A DNA stretch of 7,371 nt from Chitinophagaceae bacterium (GTDB lineage: Bacteria > Bacteroidota > Bacteroidia > Chitinophagales > Chitinophagaceae). The DNA lies in NCBI GenBank assembly GCA_947489175.1, contig CANLED010000095.1:1-7371 (forward strand). Direction: 5' to 3'. The position numbers were made by a program, and so were the translations under genes. This document shows, in pieces, positions 1 through 4,947 of the stretch. The notes below the pieces were generated by a model that was not told where the DNA came from, did not search any database, and was given only the letters and a program-made list of their open reading frames with translations. How positions within the stretch are numbered: the first letter of the stretch is position 1; every line of letters starts with the position of its first letter.

Positions 1-280
1 GTATTCATTCACGAAACTTGTAATAAAAACGTATGGGTTATCAATAATAGAAGACAGTGACGATATAAAGAGAGACTTACCAACTAGTAAAGAACTAGAA
101 ATTAGGACTCACTATGAAAGCCTAGACATTGCAAACAGCAAGCGTGTACATTATTTGAAGTTTAAGATAGATAAAGAACTAGATATAGAAAAAGACGCAT
201 TTTTAATGAATGAAGTGAGACGTCTTGAAACAGGTTTAAAAGAAGGTTTAGAAAATAATGAAGAAGAAAAAACTGATTGA
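1..280 (+). CDS. trmB: tRNA (guanine-N7-)-methyltransferase, C-terminal part (5' end off the window)
   Basis: The reading frame starting at base 2 is open to a TGA at 278-280 and gives the last 92 residues of a protein. The stretch KELEIRTHYESLDIANSKRV fits the C-terminal end of the TrmB fold, including the T-x-Y-E motif (T36, Y38, E39 of the visible part) that in TrmB proteins helps bind the substrate. TrmB uses S-adenosylmethionine to make m7G at position 46 of the tRNA variable loop, in the cytoplasm. The Rossmann-fold SAM site would lie upstream and cannot be seen. After the conserved end there is a charged tail of roughly 30 residues rich in Glu and Lys, longer than in E. coli or Bacillus TrmB. 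The last 23 nt overlap the next gene. The call rests on motif recognition from memory of the family; the partial length is the main limit. Confidence 0.78.
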   Translation, partial: YSFTKLVIKTYGLSIIEDSDDIKRDLPTSKELEIRTHYESLDIANSKRVHYLKFKIDKELDIEKDAFLMNEVRRLETGLKEGLENNEEEKTD

Positions 281-464
281 AGGAGAACACTTTATTTACA
301 ATGAACAGGGGTTCATGGTTTTGACAACCAAATATCACTTAGAAAATGGAACATGTTGTGGAAATGGTTGCCTATTTTGTCCTTACGATCACATCAATGT
401 ACCTGAACCTAAACGAAGCAAACTTATCAAGCGTCTAAAGGATGAAGCAATCGCTGCAAAATAA
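258..464 (+). CDS. Small cysteine-cluster protein, DUF5522 family
   Basis: This 68-residue basic protein has no signal peptide or membrane segment, so it is probably cytoplasmic. Its core is a cluster CCGNGCLFCPY (C33, C34, C38, C41), a CCxxxCxxC pattern typical of DUF5522 and similar to the CCGxGCxxC motif of the oxidoreductase-like N-terminal family. Four closely spaced cysteines suggest binding of zinc or an iron-sulfur cluster, but this is inference and no function is established. The preceding stretch (residues 8-25, GEHFIYNEQGFMVLTTKY) is also typical of the family. The ATG at 258 lies inside the end of trmB; an AGAAGG at 241-246 sits about 11 nt upstream, a poor Shine-Dalgarno. No other ATG before Met20 would keep the conserved N-terminus. 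The gene overlaps the following alkyltransferase-like gene by 23 nt, suggesting coupled translation. Confidence 0.82.
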   Translation: MKKKKLIEGEHFIYNEQGFMVLTTKYHLENGTCCGNGCLFCPYDHINVPEPKRSKLIKRLKDEAIAAK

Positions 465-810
465 TGTTACCTATTCTACTGATACAAGAAATTTTTTTGA
501 AGATGTATTTGAATTGGTTCGCTTAATACCAACAGGCAGGGTAACCAATTATGGCAGCCTGGCTAAATACTTAGGCTCTGGAAAATCATCGCGCATGGTT
601 GGATGGGCAATGAATGCATCACATAATGCAGAACCAAGGGTTCCAGCACAGAGGGTAGTAAACAGAAATGGATTCCTTACAGGAAAGAATCATTTTGAAA
701 CACCAACAACAATGCAAGAACTTCTCGAAAAGGAAGGAATACAAGTGAAAAATGACAAGGTTGTCAAATTTACAGAACTGTATTGGGACCCATCAAAAGA
801 ACTGCTATAA
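442..810 (+). CDS. Alkyltransferase-like (ATL) protein of the MGMT/Ogt DNA-binding family
   Basis: The 122-residue protein matches the C-terminal DNA-binding domain of O6-alkylguanine-DNA alkyltransferases: a helix-turn-helix part with GRVTNYGSLAKYLG (residues 32-45, Y37 at the conserved tyrosine), the arginine-finger region SSRMVGWAM (R51), and the active-site loop VPAQRVVNRNGFLTGK (67-82). In true MGMT/Ogt the loop reads PCHR; here the alkyl-accepting Cys is Ala69 and the His is Gln70, so it cannot accept an alkyl group through that cysteine. Known ATL proteins lacking the Cys bind O6-alkylguanine, flip it out and mark it for nucleotide excision repair; that role is inferred here. No N-terminal MGMT domain is present, as usual for ATLs. 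The ATG at 442 overlaps the end of the DUF5522 gene by 23 nt, has no clear ribosome binding site and probably depends on coupled translation. It ends at TAA 808-810, facing the oxidase locus. Confidence 0.85.
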   Translation: MKQSLQNNVTYSTDTRNFFEDVFELVRLIPTGRVTNYGSLAKYLGSGKSSRMVGWAMNASHNAEPRVPAQRVVNRNGFLTGKNHFETPTTMQELLEKEGIQVKNDKVVKFTELYWDPSKELL

Positions 811-863
811 GCGATTTATATGTATTGAACAGAGTTTGTTAAGTTCAGCTCAAAATATCAATC

Positions 864-1406
864 CTAGACATAGTAAGGGCTAATCATCAAGTAAACAATA
901 ACGCCAGTTACTGATACATAAAACCAAATTGGCCATGTAATTCTAGCCAATTTTTTGTGCCCAGGCCATTCTGCAACCAATGCCCTATATGAAGTGAATA
1001 AGATAAACGGAAGTATAATAGCTGCTAAAAATATATGTGAAATAAGGATACCAAAATAAAGCAATCTCATTCCGCCAACACCTCCAAAAGTAGTAGAATC
1101 AGAAAATAAGTGGTGACAAATATATGATACAAGAAAAAGAAATGAAAGAACCATGGAGGTCATCATAACCTTTTTATGCAAAAGATAATTACCTCTTTTA
1201 ACAGCCAATAAACCTACAAGCAGCAAGAAAGAAACCATTGAGTTGACAACTGCATTAAATTTTGCAAAGAGGTGTACGTTAAAAGGTAAATTAACTTCCA
1301 ATTTTACCCGGGATAAAAAGACTACAACAACGAAGACAATTACTGAAAATGTTATGATCAATAAGTTTGCGGTCTTATCATTTTTTTGAATACTTGCTGG
1401 TAACAT
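864..1406 (-). CDS. DUF420 membrane protein, CtaM/YozB-like cytochrome oxidase assembly factor
   Basis: The protein has 180 residues and about five membrane helices (near 13-31, 47-68, 82-101, 115-138 and 156-175). It matches DUF420 through conserved histidines placed at the helix ends: H45 in NVHLFAKFNAVVN, H77 in LLHKKVMMTS, H98-H99, H124 in ISHIFLAA and H150 in GHKKLARITWPIWFYVS. In Staphylococcus aureus the DUF420 protein CtaM is needed for activity of the aa3-type oxidase, and Bacillus YozB belongs to the same family; the exact step is unresolved, and heme or copper handling by the histidines is inference. It starts 10 nt after the SCO stop codon and is surely cotranscribed with it. It is the last gene of the minus-strand cluster and converges on the alkyltransferase-like gene 53 nt away. 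The ATG at 1406-1404 is the only start giving the full first helix. Confidence 0.85.
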   Translation of the reverse strand: MLPASIQKNDKTANLLIITFSVIVFVVVVFLSRVKLEVNLPFNVHLFAKFNAVVNSMVSFLLLVGLLAVKRGNYLLHKKVMMTSMVLSFLFLVSYICHHLFSDSTTFGGVGGMRLLYFGILISHIFLAAIILPFILFTSYRALVAEWPGHKKLARITWPIWFYVSVTGVIVYLMISPYYV

Positions 1407-1416
1407 ATTTTAATAT

Positions 1417-2115
1417 TTACTTTCTGAATAAATTTCTTTTTTTCTTTTTATCTCTTTCCATACTGATCAAAATGACATCTTTGATTAGTTTATCAAGATT
1501 GGTACTGTCTAAACCATTATACCAACCACGAACTACCCTATCTCTATCTACGAGAAAAAACTTGTCAGTATGGATGAAATTTGTATCAATTTTAGTGTCT
1601 GAAGCAATTGATGCTTTAAATTCATTGAGTGCTATATCGTAGATTTCTTTTTTAGGGCCAGTAAGCATCCACCAAGTATCATGGTTGATGTTATACTTAT
1701 CTCCGTATGCTTTTATCTTCTCTACAGTATCCCTGGCTGGATCAACCGTAAAAGAAACGAATCTTACAATACTATCAGTCTTTAAAAAAGCGGTTTGAAG
1801 CTTTTTCATGTTTTTTGTAAGTGTAGGACAAATTGAAGGACAAGATGTAAAGAAGAAATTAGCGATAATAATTTTGCCACCAAAATCTTCTAAGCCTACT
1901 TCTTTACCAAACTGATTTTTTAACTTAAATGGCTTTATTTTATGCCATAAAGTATCATTTACAGGTTTGCCCTTTTCTAATTTGGTAACAACAGTGTCAT
2001 AAAAATACCTTCGTGGCATCCCTGTTGCATCTTTACTATAGCTATTAACTAAAAAATAGCTTGCTATTGGCAAAACCAAGACAACCAACAGCGTAAAAAA
2101 GGTTCTTTTTTTCAT
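1417..2115 (-). CDS. SCO1/SenC/PrrC-type copper chaperone for cytochrome c oxidase
   Basis: This 232-residue protein has one N-terminal membrane helix (about 5-23) and a thioredoxin-like domain facing the periplasm. The copper site is visible: CPSIC (C92 and C96, the SCO CxxxC) and the distal histidine H182 in FIHTDKFFLVD. Other family marks are ANFFFTSCPSICPTLT (85-100) and SFTVDPARDT (121-130). SCO proteins deliver copper to, or reduce the cysteines of, the CuA site of subunit II, which fits the CoxB encoded upstream. There is no lipobox cysteine, so it is an anchored protein and not a lipoprotein. A Lys/Arg-rich end (221-232) closes the sequence. The gene lies 75 nt after subunit IV, beyond a terminator-like hairpin, so its level may be set separately from the structural subunits. 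It is followed by the DUF420 gene after 10 nt. Confidence 0.93.
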   Translation of the reverse strand: MKKRTFFTLLVVLVLPIASYFLVNSYSKDATGMPRRYFYDTVVTKLEKGKPVNDTLWHKIKPFKLKNQFGKEVGLEDFGGKIIIANFFFTSCPSICPTLTKNMKKLQTAFLKTDSIVRFVSFTVDPARDTVEKIKAYGDKYNINHDTWWMLTGPKKEIYDIALNEFKASIASDTKIDTNFIHTDKFFLVDRDRVVRGWYNGLDSTNLDKLIKDVILISMERDKKKKRNLFRK

Positions 2116-2133
2116 ACTATAATATAACTAAAC

Positions 2134-2172
2134 AAAAAAGCATCATTAGGGTTTTAACCATAACGATGCTTT
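2134..2172 (-). terminator. Hairpin plus T-run after the subunit IV gene (intrinsic terminator or attenuator)
   Basis: Positions 2137-2172 form a 36-bp imperfect palindrome. The outer arms AAAGCATC (2137-2144) and GATGCTTT (2165-2172) pair perfectly over 8 bp; inside, TTA pairs with TAA and GGTT with AACC around a 2-nt centre, interrupted by two single mismatches. Read on the minus strand the stem runs directly into TTTTTT (2139-2134), giving the usual intrinsic terminator form. It begins 19 nt after the subunit IV stop codon and ends about 20 nt before the SCO start, leaving very little room for a separate SCO promoter. Partial read-through is therefore likely. The folding was judged by eye. 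Confidence 0.72.
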
Positions 2173-2190
2173 AAAATATTTTTTCATGGT

Positions 2191-2616
2191 TTAATGTTTC
2201 TCGGCTGAAGCAGGTTGTGCTGCTGGAGCTGTTTTTTCAACAGGAACGATTGACTTTCCACGTGAATTTCTTAGGTTTTTCCATGAATTTCCATCCATTA
2301 AAAAAGCTGCAATAAACCAAACAAATAAAATCAATGGAACGCAAATTGTCATGATTAAATTTTTCAATTCATCCCCAAGATGCATAAAAATACCAACAAT
2401 ATAAAAAGCCTTTGCTAAGGATAAAATTACTATTACTCCCTTCAAAAATAATTTGAAAGTATCAGCCATAGGAAATGCATACATAGCAAGACCTAGACCA
2501 AGTTCTATAATTGTAATTACAGATAATAATATGGTTGTTTTAATAACTTTTTTTATGAATTCATCACCACCTGCTTCATGATGAAATGTAATTTCTGATC
2601 CAGCACTGTGCTCCAT
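2191..2616 (-). CDS. coxD: Cytochrome c oxidase subunit IV (prokaryotic COX4 family)
   Basis: The 141-residue protein has three membrane helices (about 26-48, 54-77 and 88-107). The segment AKAFYIVGIFMHLGDE (68-83) is the typical mark of the prokaryotic subunit IV family, with conserved K69 and H79. This small subunit is not catalytic and is thought to stabilise the oxidase complex in the inner membrane. The N-terminus is His/Glu-rich (H3, H12, H13), and the C-terminus from about residue 122 is an Ala/Pro-rich low-complexity tail ending AEKH, longer than in many proteobacterial versions. The gene begins 21 nt after the first subunit III gene and is followed by a strong hairpin, so it is probably the last gene of the structural unit. 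Sequence conservation in this family is low, so the call leans on context as well as the motif. Confidence 0.88.
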   Translation of the reverse strand: MEHSAGSEITFHHEAGGDEFIKKVIKTTILLSVITIIELGLGLAMYAFPMADTFKLFLKGVIVILSLAKAFYIVGIFMHLGDELKNLIMTICVPLILFVWFIAAFLMDGNSWKNLRNSRGKSIVPVEKTAPAAQPASAEKH

Positions 2617-2637
2617 AAAAGGAAATTTAAAAATTAA

Positions 2638-3384
2638 TTAAATAAGATAAAAACAAAGGAATACGAAAACCCAAACCAAATCAACAAAATGCCAATATAA
2701 ACCAGCCTTTTCTATCATCCAGTAATGCCCTTTTCGCTCGAAATTACCGTTTATAGCCATTATTAGCATTATGATGTTGATTACTACACCAGACAAAACG
2801 TGGAAACCATGGAAACCGGTAATACCAAAGAAATAGCCACCAAATGCCACTGGACCAGGGGTTCCTACATGGTGACCTTCATGAGAAGCAAGATCAGCTG
2901 CTGGTCCCCAAGGATTTTTTGTTACGGTAGTTCCGATATTGGTTAATTCACCATTGATTAACACTGCATGTTCGCCTGTTATTAAGTGAGCCCATTCCCA
3001 AGCTTGACAGCTTAAAAAAGCAATACCACCAATAACTGTCCAAATCATCCACTTGATTACACCTTGCTTGTCATTCTTGTGACCTGCATGTACAGCCAAC
3101 ACCATGGTAACCGAGCTTACAATAAGGATGAACGTCATCAAACTTACGAAAGCAAGAGGAAGGTTGGCATGACCTGCAAGTGGAAATGCATTAAAAACTT
3201 GGTTAGGATCAGGCCAATAGTTTTGACTAAATCTGATAGTACCATAAGAAATTAAAAATGCACCGAACGTGAAGGCATCACTCATGAGAAAGTACCACAT
3301 CATTAGTTTACCATACTCAACGTTGAAGGGACTTTTACCTCCACTCCACCACTTGGTTTGCATTTGTGTTTGGGCTGTTGCCAT
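2638..3384 (-). CDS. coxC: Cytochrome c oxidase subunit III, long form with extended periplasmic loop
   Basis: The 248-residue membrane protein carries the subunit III marks GFHGFHVLSGV (190-200) and EKAGLYWHFVDLVWVFVF (225-242) near the C-terminus. Subunit III has no metal centre; it supports proton uptake into the D-channel of subunit I and protects it from turnover inactivation. The conserved acidic site of the first core helix (Glu90 in the bovine protein) is Asp36 in FLMSDAFTFG. Between the W-E-W at 129-131 and the GFHG motif lies a loop about 35 residues longer than in the mitochondrial form, with H168, H171 and H172. The first two helices of seven-helix homologues are absent, as in other five-helix bacterial forms. 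It starts 35 nt after the shorter subunit III gene, with an A-rich leader and no Shine-Dalgarno site, and leads into subunit IV. Confidence 0.93.
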   Translation of the reverse strand: MATAQTQMQTKWWSGGKSPFNVEYGKLMMWYFLMSDAFTFGAFLISYGTIRFSQNYWPDPNQVFNAFPLAGHANLPLAFVSLMTFILIVSSVTMVLAVHAGHKNDKQGVIKWMIWTVIGGIAFLSCQAWEWAHLITGEHAVLINGELTNIGTTVTKNPWGPAADLASHEGHHVGTPGPVAFGGYFFGITGFHGFHVLSGVVINIIMLIMAINGNFERKGHYWMIEKAGLYWHFVDLVWVFVFLCFYLI

Positions 3385-3419
3385 GTCTTTTTCTTGTTTA
3401 AGGGTTCAATACAACAGGA

Positions 3420-3995
3420 CTATTTCATCCAGTTAAAAAATATAAATAAGTAGATCCACAATGCATCTACAAAATGCCAATAAGTTGCAGTTATTTCAAG
3501 GGGTAATGTACTATAATTTCTTTTAGAAATACTTACAGCCCGAATTGCGATAACTAACAAAGCTATAACGCCACCTAGTACATGTAAACCATGCAAACTA
3601 GATATTGCAAACAAAAATGAATAAGAGGCATTGGAACCAGCGCCAACTATTCTTATATCCTGTTTTCCAAATTGTACAAATCCAATGATTTGCGAAATAA
3701 TAAAAAGAACTCCCAGCACAGCAGTTACCACCATCCATCTTCTATATTCAACCATTCTTTTCTCTTTCAAAGATTTCAAAGAAAGATGAATTGTTACACT
3801 GCTTGAAAGTATAGTTAAGGTTGAAAACCAAAAAATTATTGGTATTTCAATCATTAACCAATTCACCTGACTTCTTTTAACGATATAAGCACTGGTTAAA
3901 CCCGCGAACATCATCAATATACTACCAATAGCAACCCACATGGTAAATTTGTGGGGATGTATTCTACGATTCTGATCAGTTACTATTTCATTCAT
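3420..3995 (-). CDS. Second cytochrome c oxidase subunit III paralogue, short form
   Basis: This 191-residue protein has five membrane helices and the same C-terminal marks as its neighbour, SSLHGLHVLGG (132-142) and TYWHFVDALWIYLF (171-184), so it belongs to the heme-copper oxidase subunit III family. It differs clearly from the gene that follows: it lacks the long His-bearing loop, has an intracellular-type basic stretch LKSLKEKRMVEYRRW (73-87), and the helix that holds the acidic residue in other subunit III proteins reads IGSILMMFAGLTSAY (23-37), with no Asp or Glu. Paired subunit III genes are common in Bacteroidota oxidase loci; whether both enter the same complex is not established by the sequence. 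It begins 12 nt after the ctaB stop and precedes coxC by 35 nt, so it is in the same transcript. Confidence 0.9.
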   Translation of the reverse strand: MNEIVTDQNRRIHPHKFTMWVAIGSILMMFAGLTSAYIVKRSQVNWLMIEIPIIFWFSTLTILSSSVTIHLSLKSLKEKRMVEYRRWMVVTAVLGVLFIISQIIGFVQFGKQDIRIVGAGSNASYSFLFAISSLHGLHVLGGVIALLVIAIRAVSISKRNYSTLPLEITATYWHFVDALWIYLFIFFNWMK

Positions 3996-4007
3996 CCTAA
4001 ATTAATT

Positions 4008-4901
4008 TTATCCTATTTTGTTAGCTAATAGTGATAACAAAACAACCGGAAGGTAAATATAAGAGCCAAACATCACCCGTCTTGCTGCTTTAACGTCCAT
4101 TTCCTTAAACAACCTAACACACTGCCAAAGCATGAAAATATTAGCTATCGAAACAATAATCATGCTTATTAGTCCACTCATTTCAAATGCATAAGGAAGG
4201 AGGCCAATTGGTATGAGCAACACTGAATATAGAATTGCCTGAACTGCTGCGTATTTAGTTGGTCCACCTGCTGATGGTAATAACTTGAAACCAGCCCTGC
4301 CATAATCCTCATGAGAAACCCAGGCAATTGCCCAAAAATGTGGAAACTGCCAAAAGAATTGTAGCGTGAATAAAATCCAACCACCAATTCCTAAAGAAGA
4401 ATCACCTGCAGCCCAACCAATTAAACAGGGTAAAGCACCTGGTATTGCGCCAACTAAAACAGCAATTGAATGAACTTTCTTTAAAGGAGTATAAATAAAT
4501 CCATATAAAAAAAGGCTAAAAAGAGATAAGCCAGCAGCAGTCCAATTAAAATACAACCCAATCAGAAAAGTTCCTGAAATGGCTGCAATAACTGCAAAAC
4601 TAGAGGCTTCATCAACACTCATCCTTCCAGAAGCTACTGGTCTAGATGATGTTCGGTTCATCAATGCATCAGTATCCTTTTCAGTTACCTGATTAATTGC
4701 GTTAGCTGCACCTGTAACGAGCATACCGCCTACAAAAAGTAAAAGAACTGATATGAAGTCAAATTCAACACTGGGCACTAACAAATAACATACCACCGAA
4801 GAAAAAACTACCGTGAAGCTTAAAGTAAACTTCGTTAAAAGATAATAATCTTTCAGTTTCAATGATATTGTTGATGCCTCATTCTGCTTCTTCTCATTCA
4901 T
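4008..4901 (-). CDS. ctaB: Protoheme IX farnesyltransferase (heme O synthase)
   Basis: This UbiA-type prenyltransferase of about 297 residues, with some nine membrane helices, transfers a farnesyl group to the 2-vinyl of heme B to make heme O, the precursor of heme A for CoxA. Numbering from the GTG at 4907, the first Asp-rich motif is NQVTEKDTDALMNRTSSRP (72-90); the first Asp of the E. coli NxxxDxDxD pattern is E76 while D78 and D80 remain. YTPLKK (139-144) and HEDYGRAGFKLLP (199-211) supply the other conserved loops. I chose the ATG at 4901 over the in-frame GTG at 4907, which would add only two residues; neither has a clear ribosome binding site. It lies between coxA and the subunit III genes, so heme synthesis is tied to oxidase production. 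No heme A synthase (CtaA) is in the window. Confidence 0.93.
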   Translation of the reverse strand: MNEKKQNEASTISLKLKDYYLLTKFTLSFTVVFSSVVCYLLVPSVEFDFISVLLLFVGGMLVTGAANAINQVTEKDTDALMNRTSSRPVASGRMSVDEASSFAVIAAISGTFLIGLYFNWTAAGLSLFSLFLYGFIYTPLKKVHSIAVLVGAIPGALPCLIGWAAGDSSLGIGGWILFTLQFFWQFPHFWAIAWVSHEDYGRAGFKLLPSAGGPTKYAAVQAILYSVLLIPIGLLPYAFEMSGLISMIIVSIANIFMLWQCVRLFKEMDVKAARRVMFGSYIYLPVVLLSLLANKIG

Positions 4902-4917
4902 GCGCACCGTTTTATTT

Positions 4918-4938
4918 TTACTGTTGATTAAACAGCAA
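4918..4938 (-). other. Stem-loop in the coxA-ctaB intergenic gap
   Basis: On the minus strand TTGCTGTT and AACAGTAA pair over 8 bp (one G-T wobble) around a 5-nt TAATC loop. It begins 9 nt after the coxA stop codon and ends about 16 nt before the ctaB ATG. It is not followed by a T-run (the sequence after it is A-rich), so it is not a standard intrinsic terminator. It could protect the coxA end of the message from 3' exonucleases or lower expression of ctaB, but a stem this short in AT-rich DNA may be chance. Confidence 0.35.
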
Positions 4939-4947
4939 TTTTATCTT

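Noticed and set aside
442..810. Active O6-methylguanine-DNA methyltransferase
   Set aside because: The acceptor cysteine is Ala69 and the neighbouring His is Gln70, so direct alkyl transfer is not expected.
826..847. Possible bidirectional terminator in the convergent gap (TGAAC ... GTTCA)
   Set aside because: The stem is only 5 bp around a 12-nt loop and neither strand has a T-run after it.
1367..1642. Plus-strand open frame of 91 codons opposite the SCO and DUF420 genes
   Set aside because: It lies antisense to two well-supported genes, its sequence is low-complexity Leu/Ser/Phe from reversed Lys/Glu/Asp codons, and it matches no family I recognise.
2116..2136. Promoter for SCO just upstream of its ATG (AT-rich TATATTATAG)
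   Set aside because: The AT-rich box touches the start codon, leaving no leader, and no TTG/TAnnTTTG pair typical of Bacteroidota promoters is found at the right spacing.
3064..3255. Plus-strand open frame of 63 codons opposite the long subunit III gene
   Set aside because: It is fully antisense to a confident gene and has no recognisable domain or leader.
2638..3995. Recent tandem duplication or split of one subunit III gene
   Set aside because: Both genes carry the complete C-terminal signature motifs and differ strongly in loops and length, so they are old paralogues and not halves or a fresh copy.
4178..4387. Minus-strand open frame of 69 codons inside ctaB in another frame
   Set aside because: It lies within a conserved heme O synthase gene on the same strand; the protein has no known motif.
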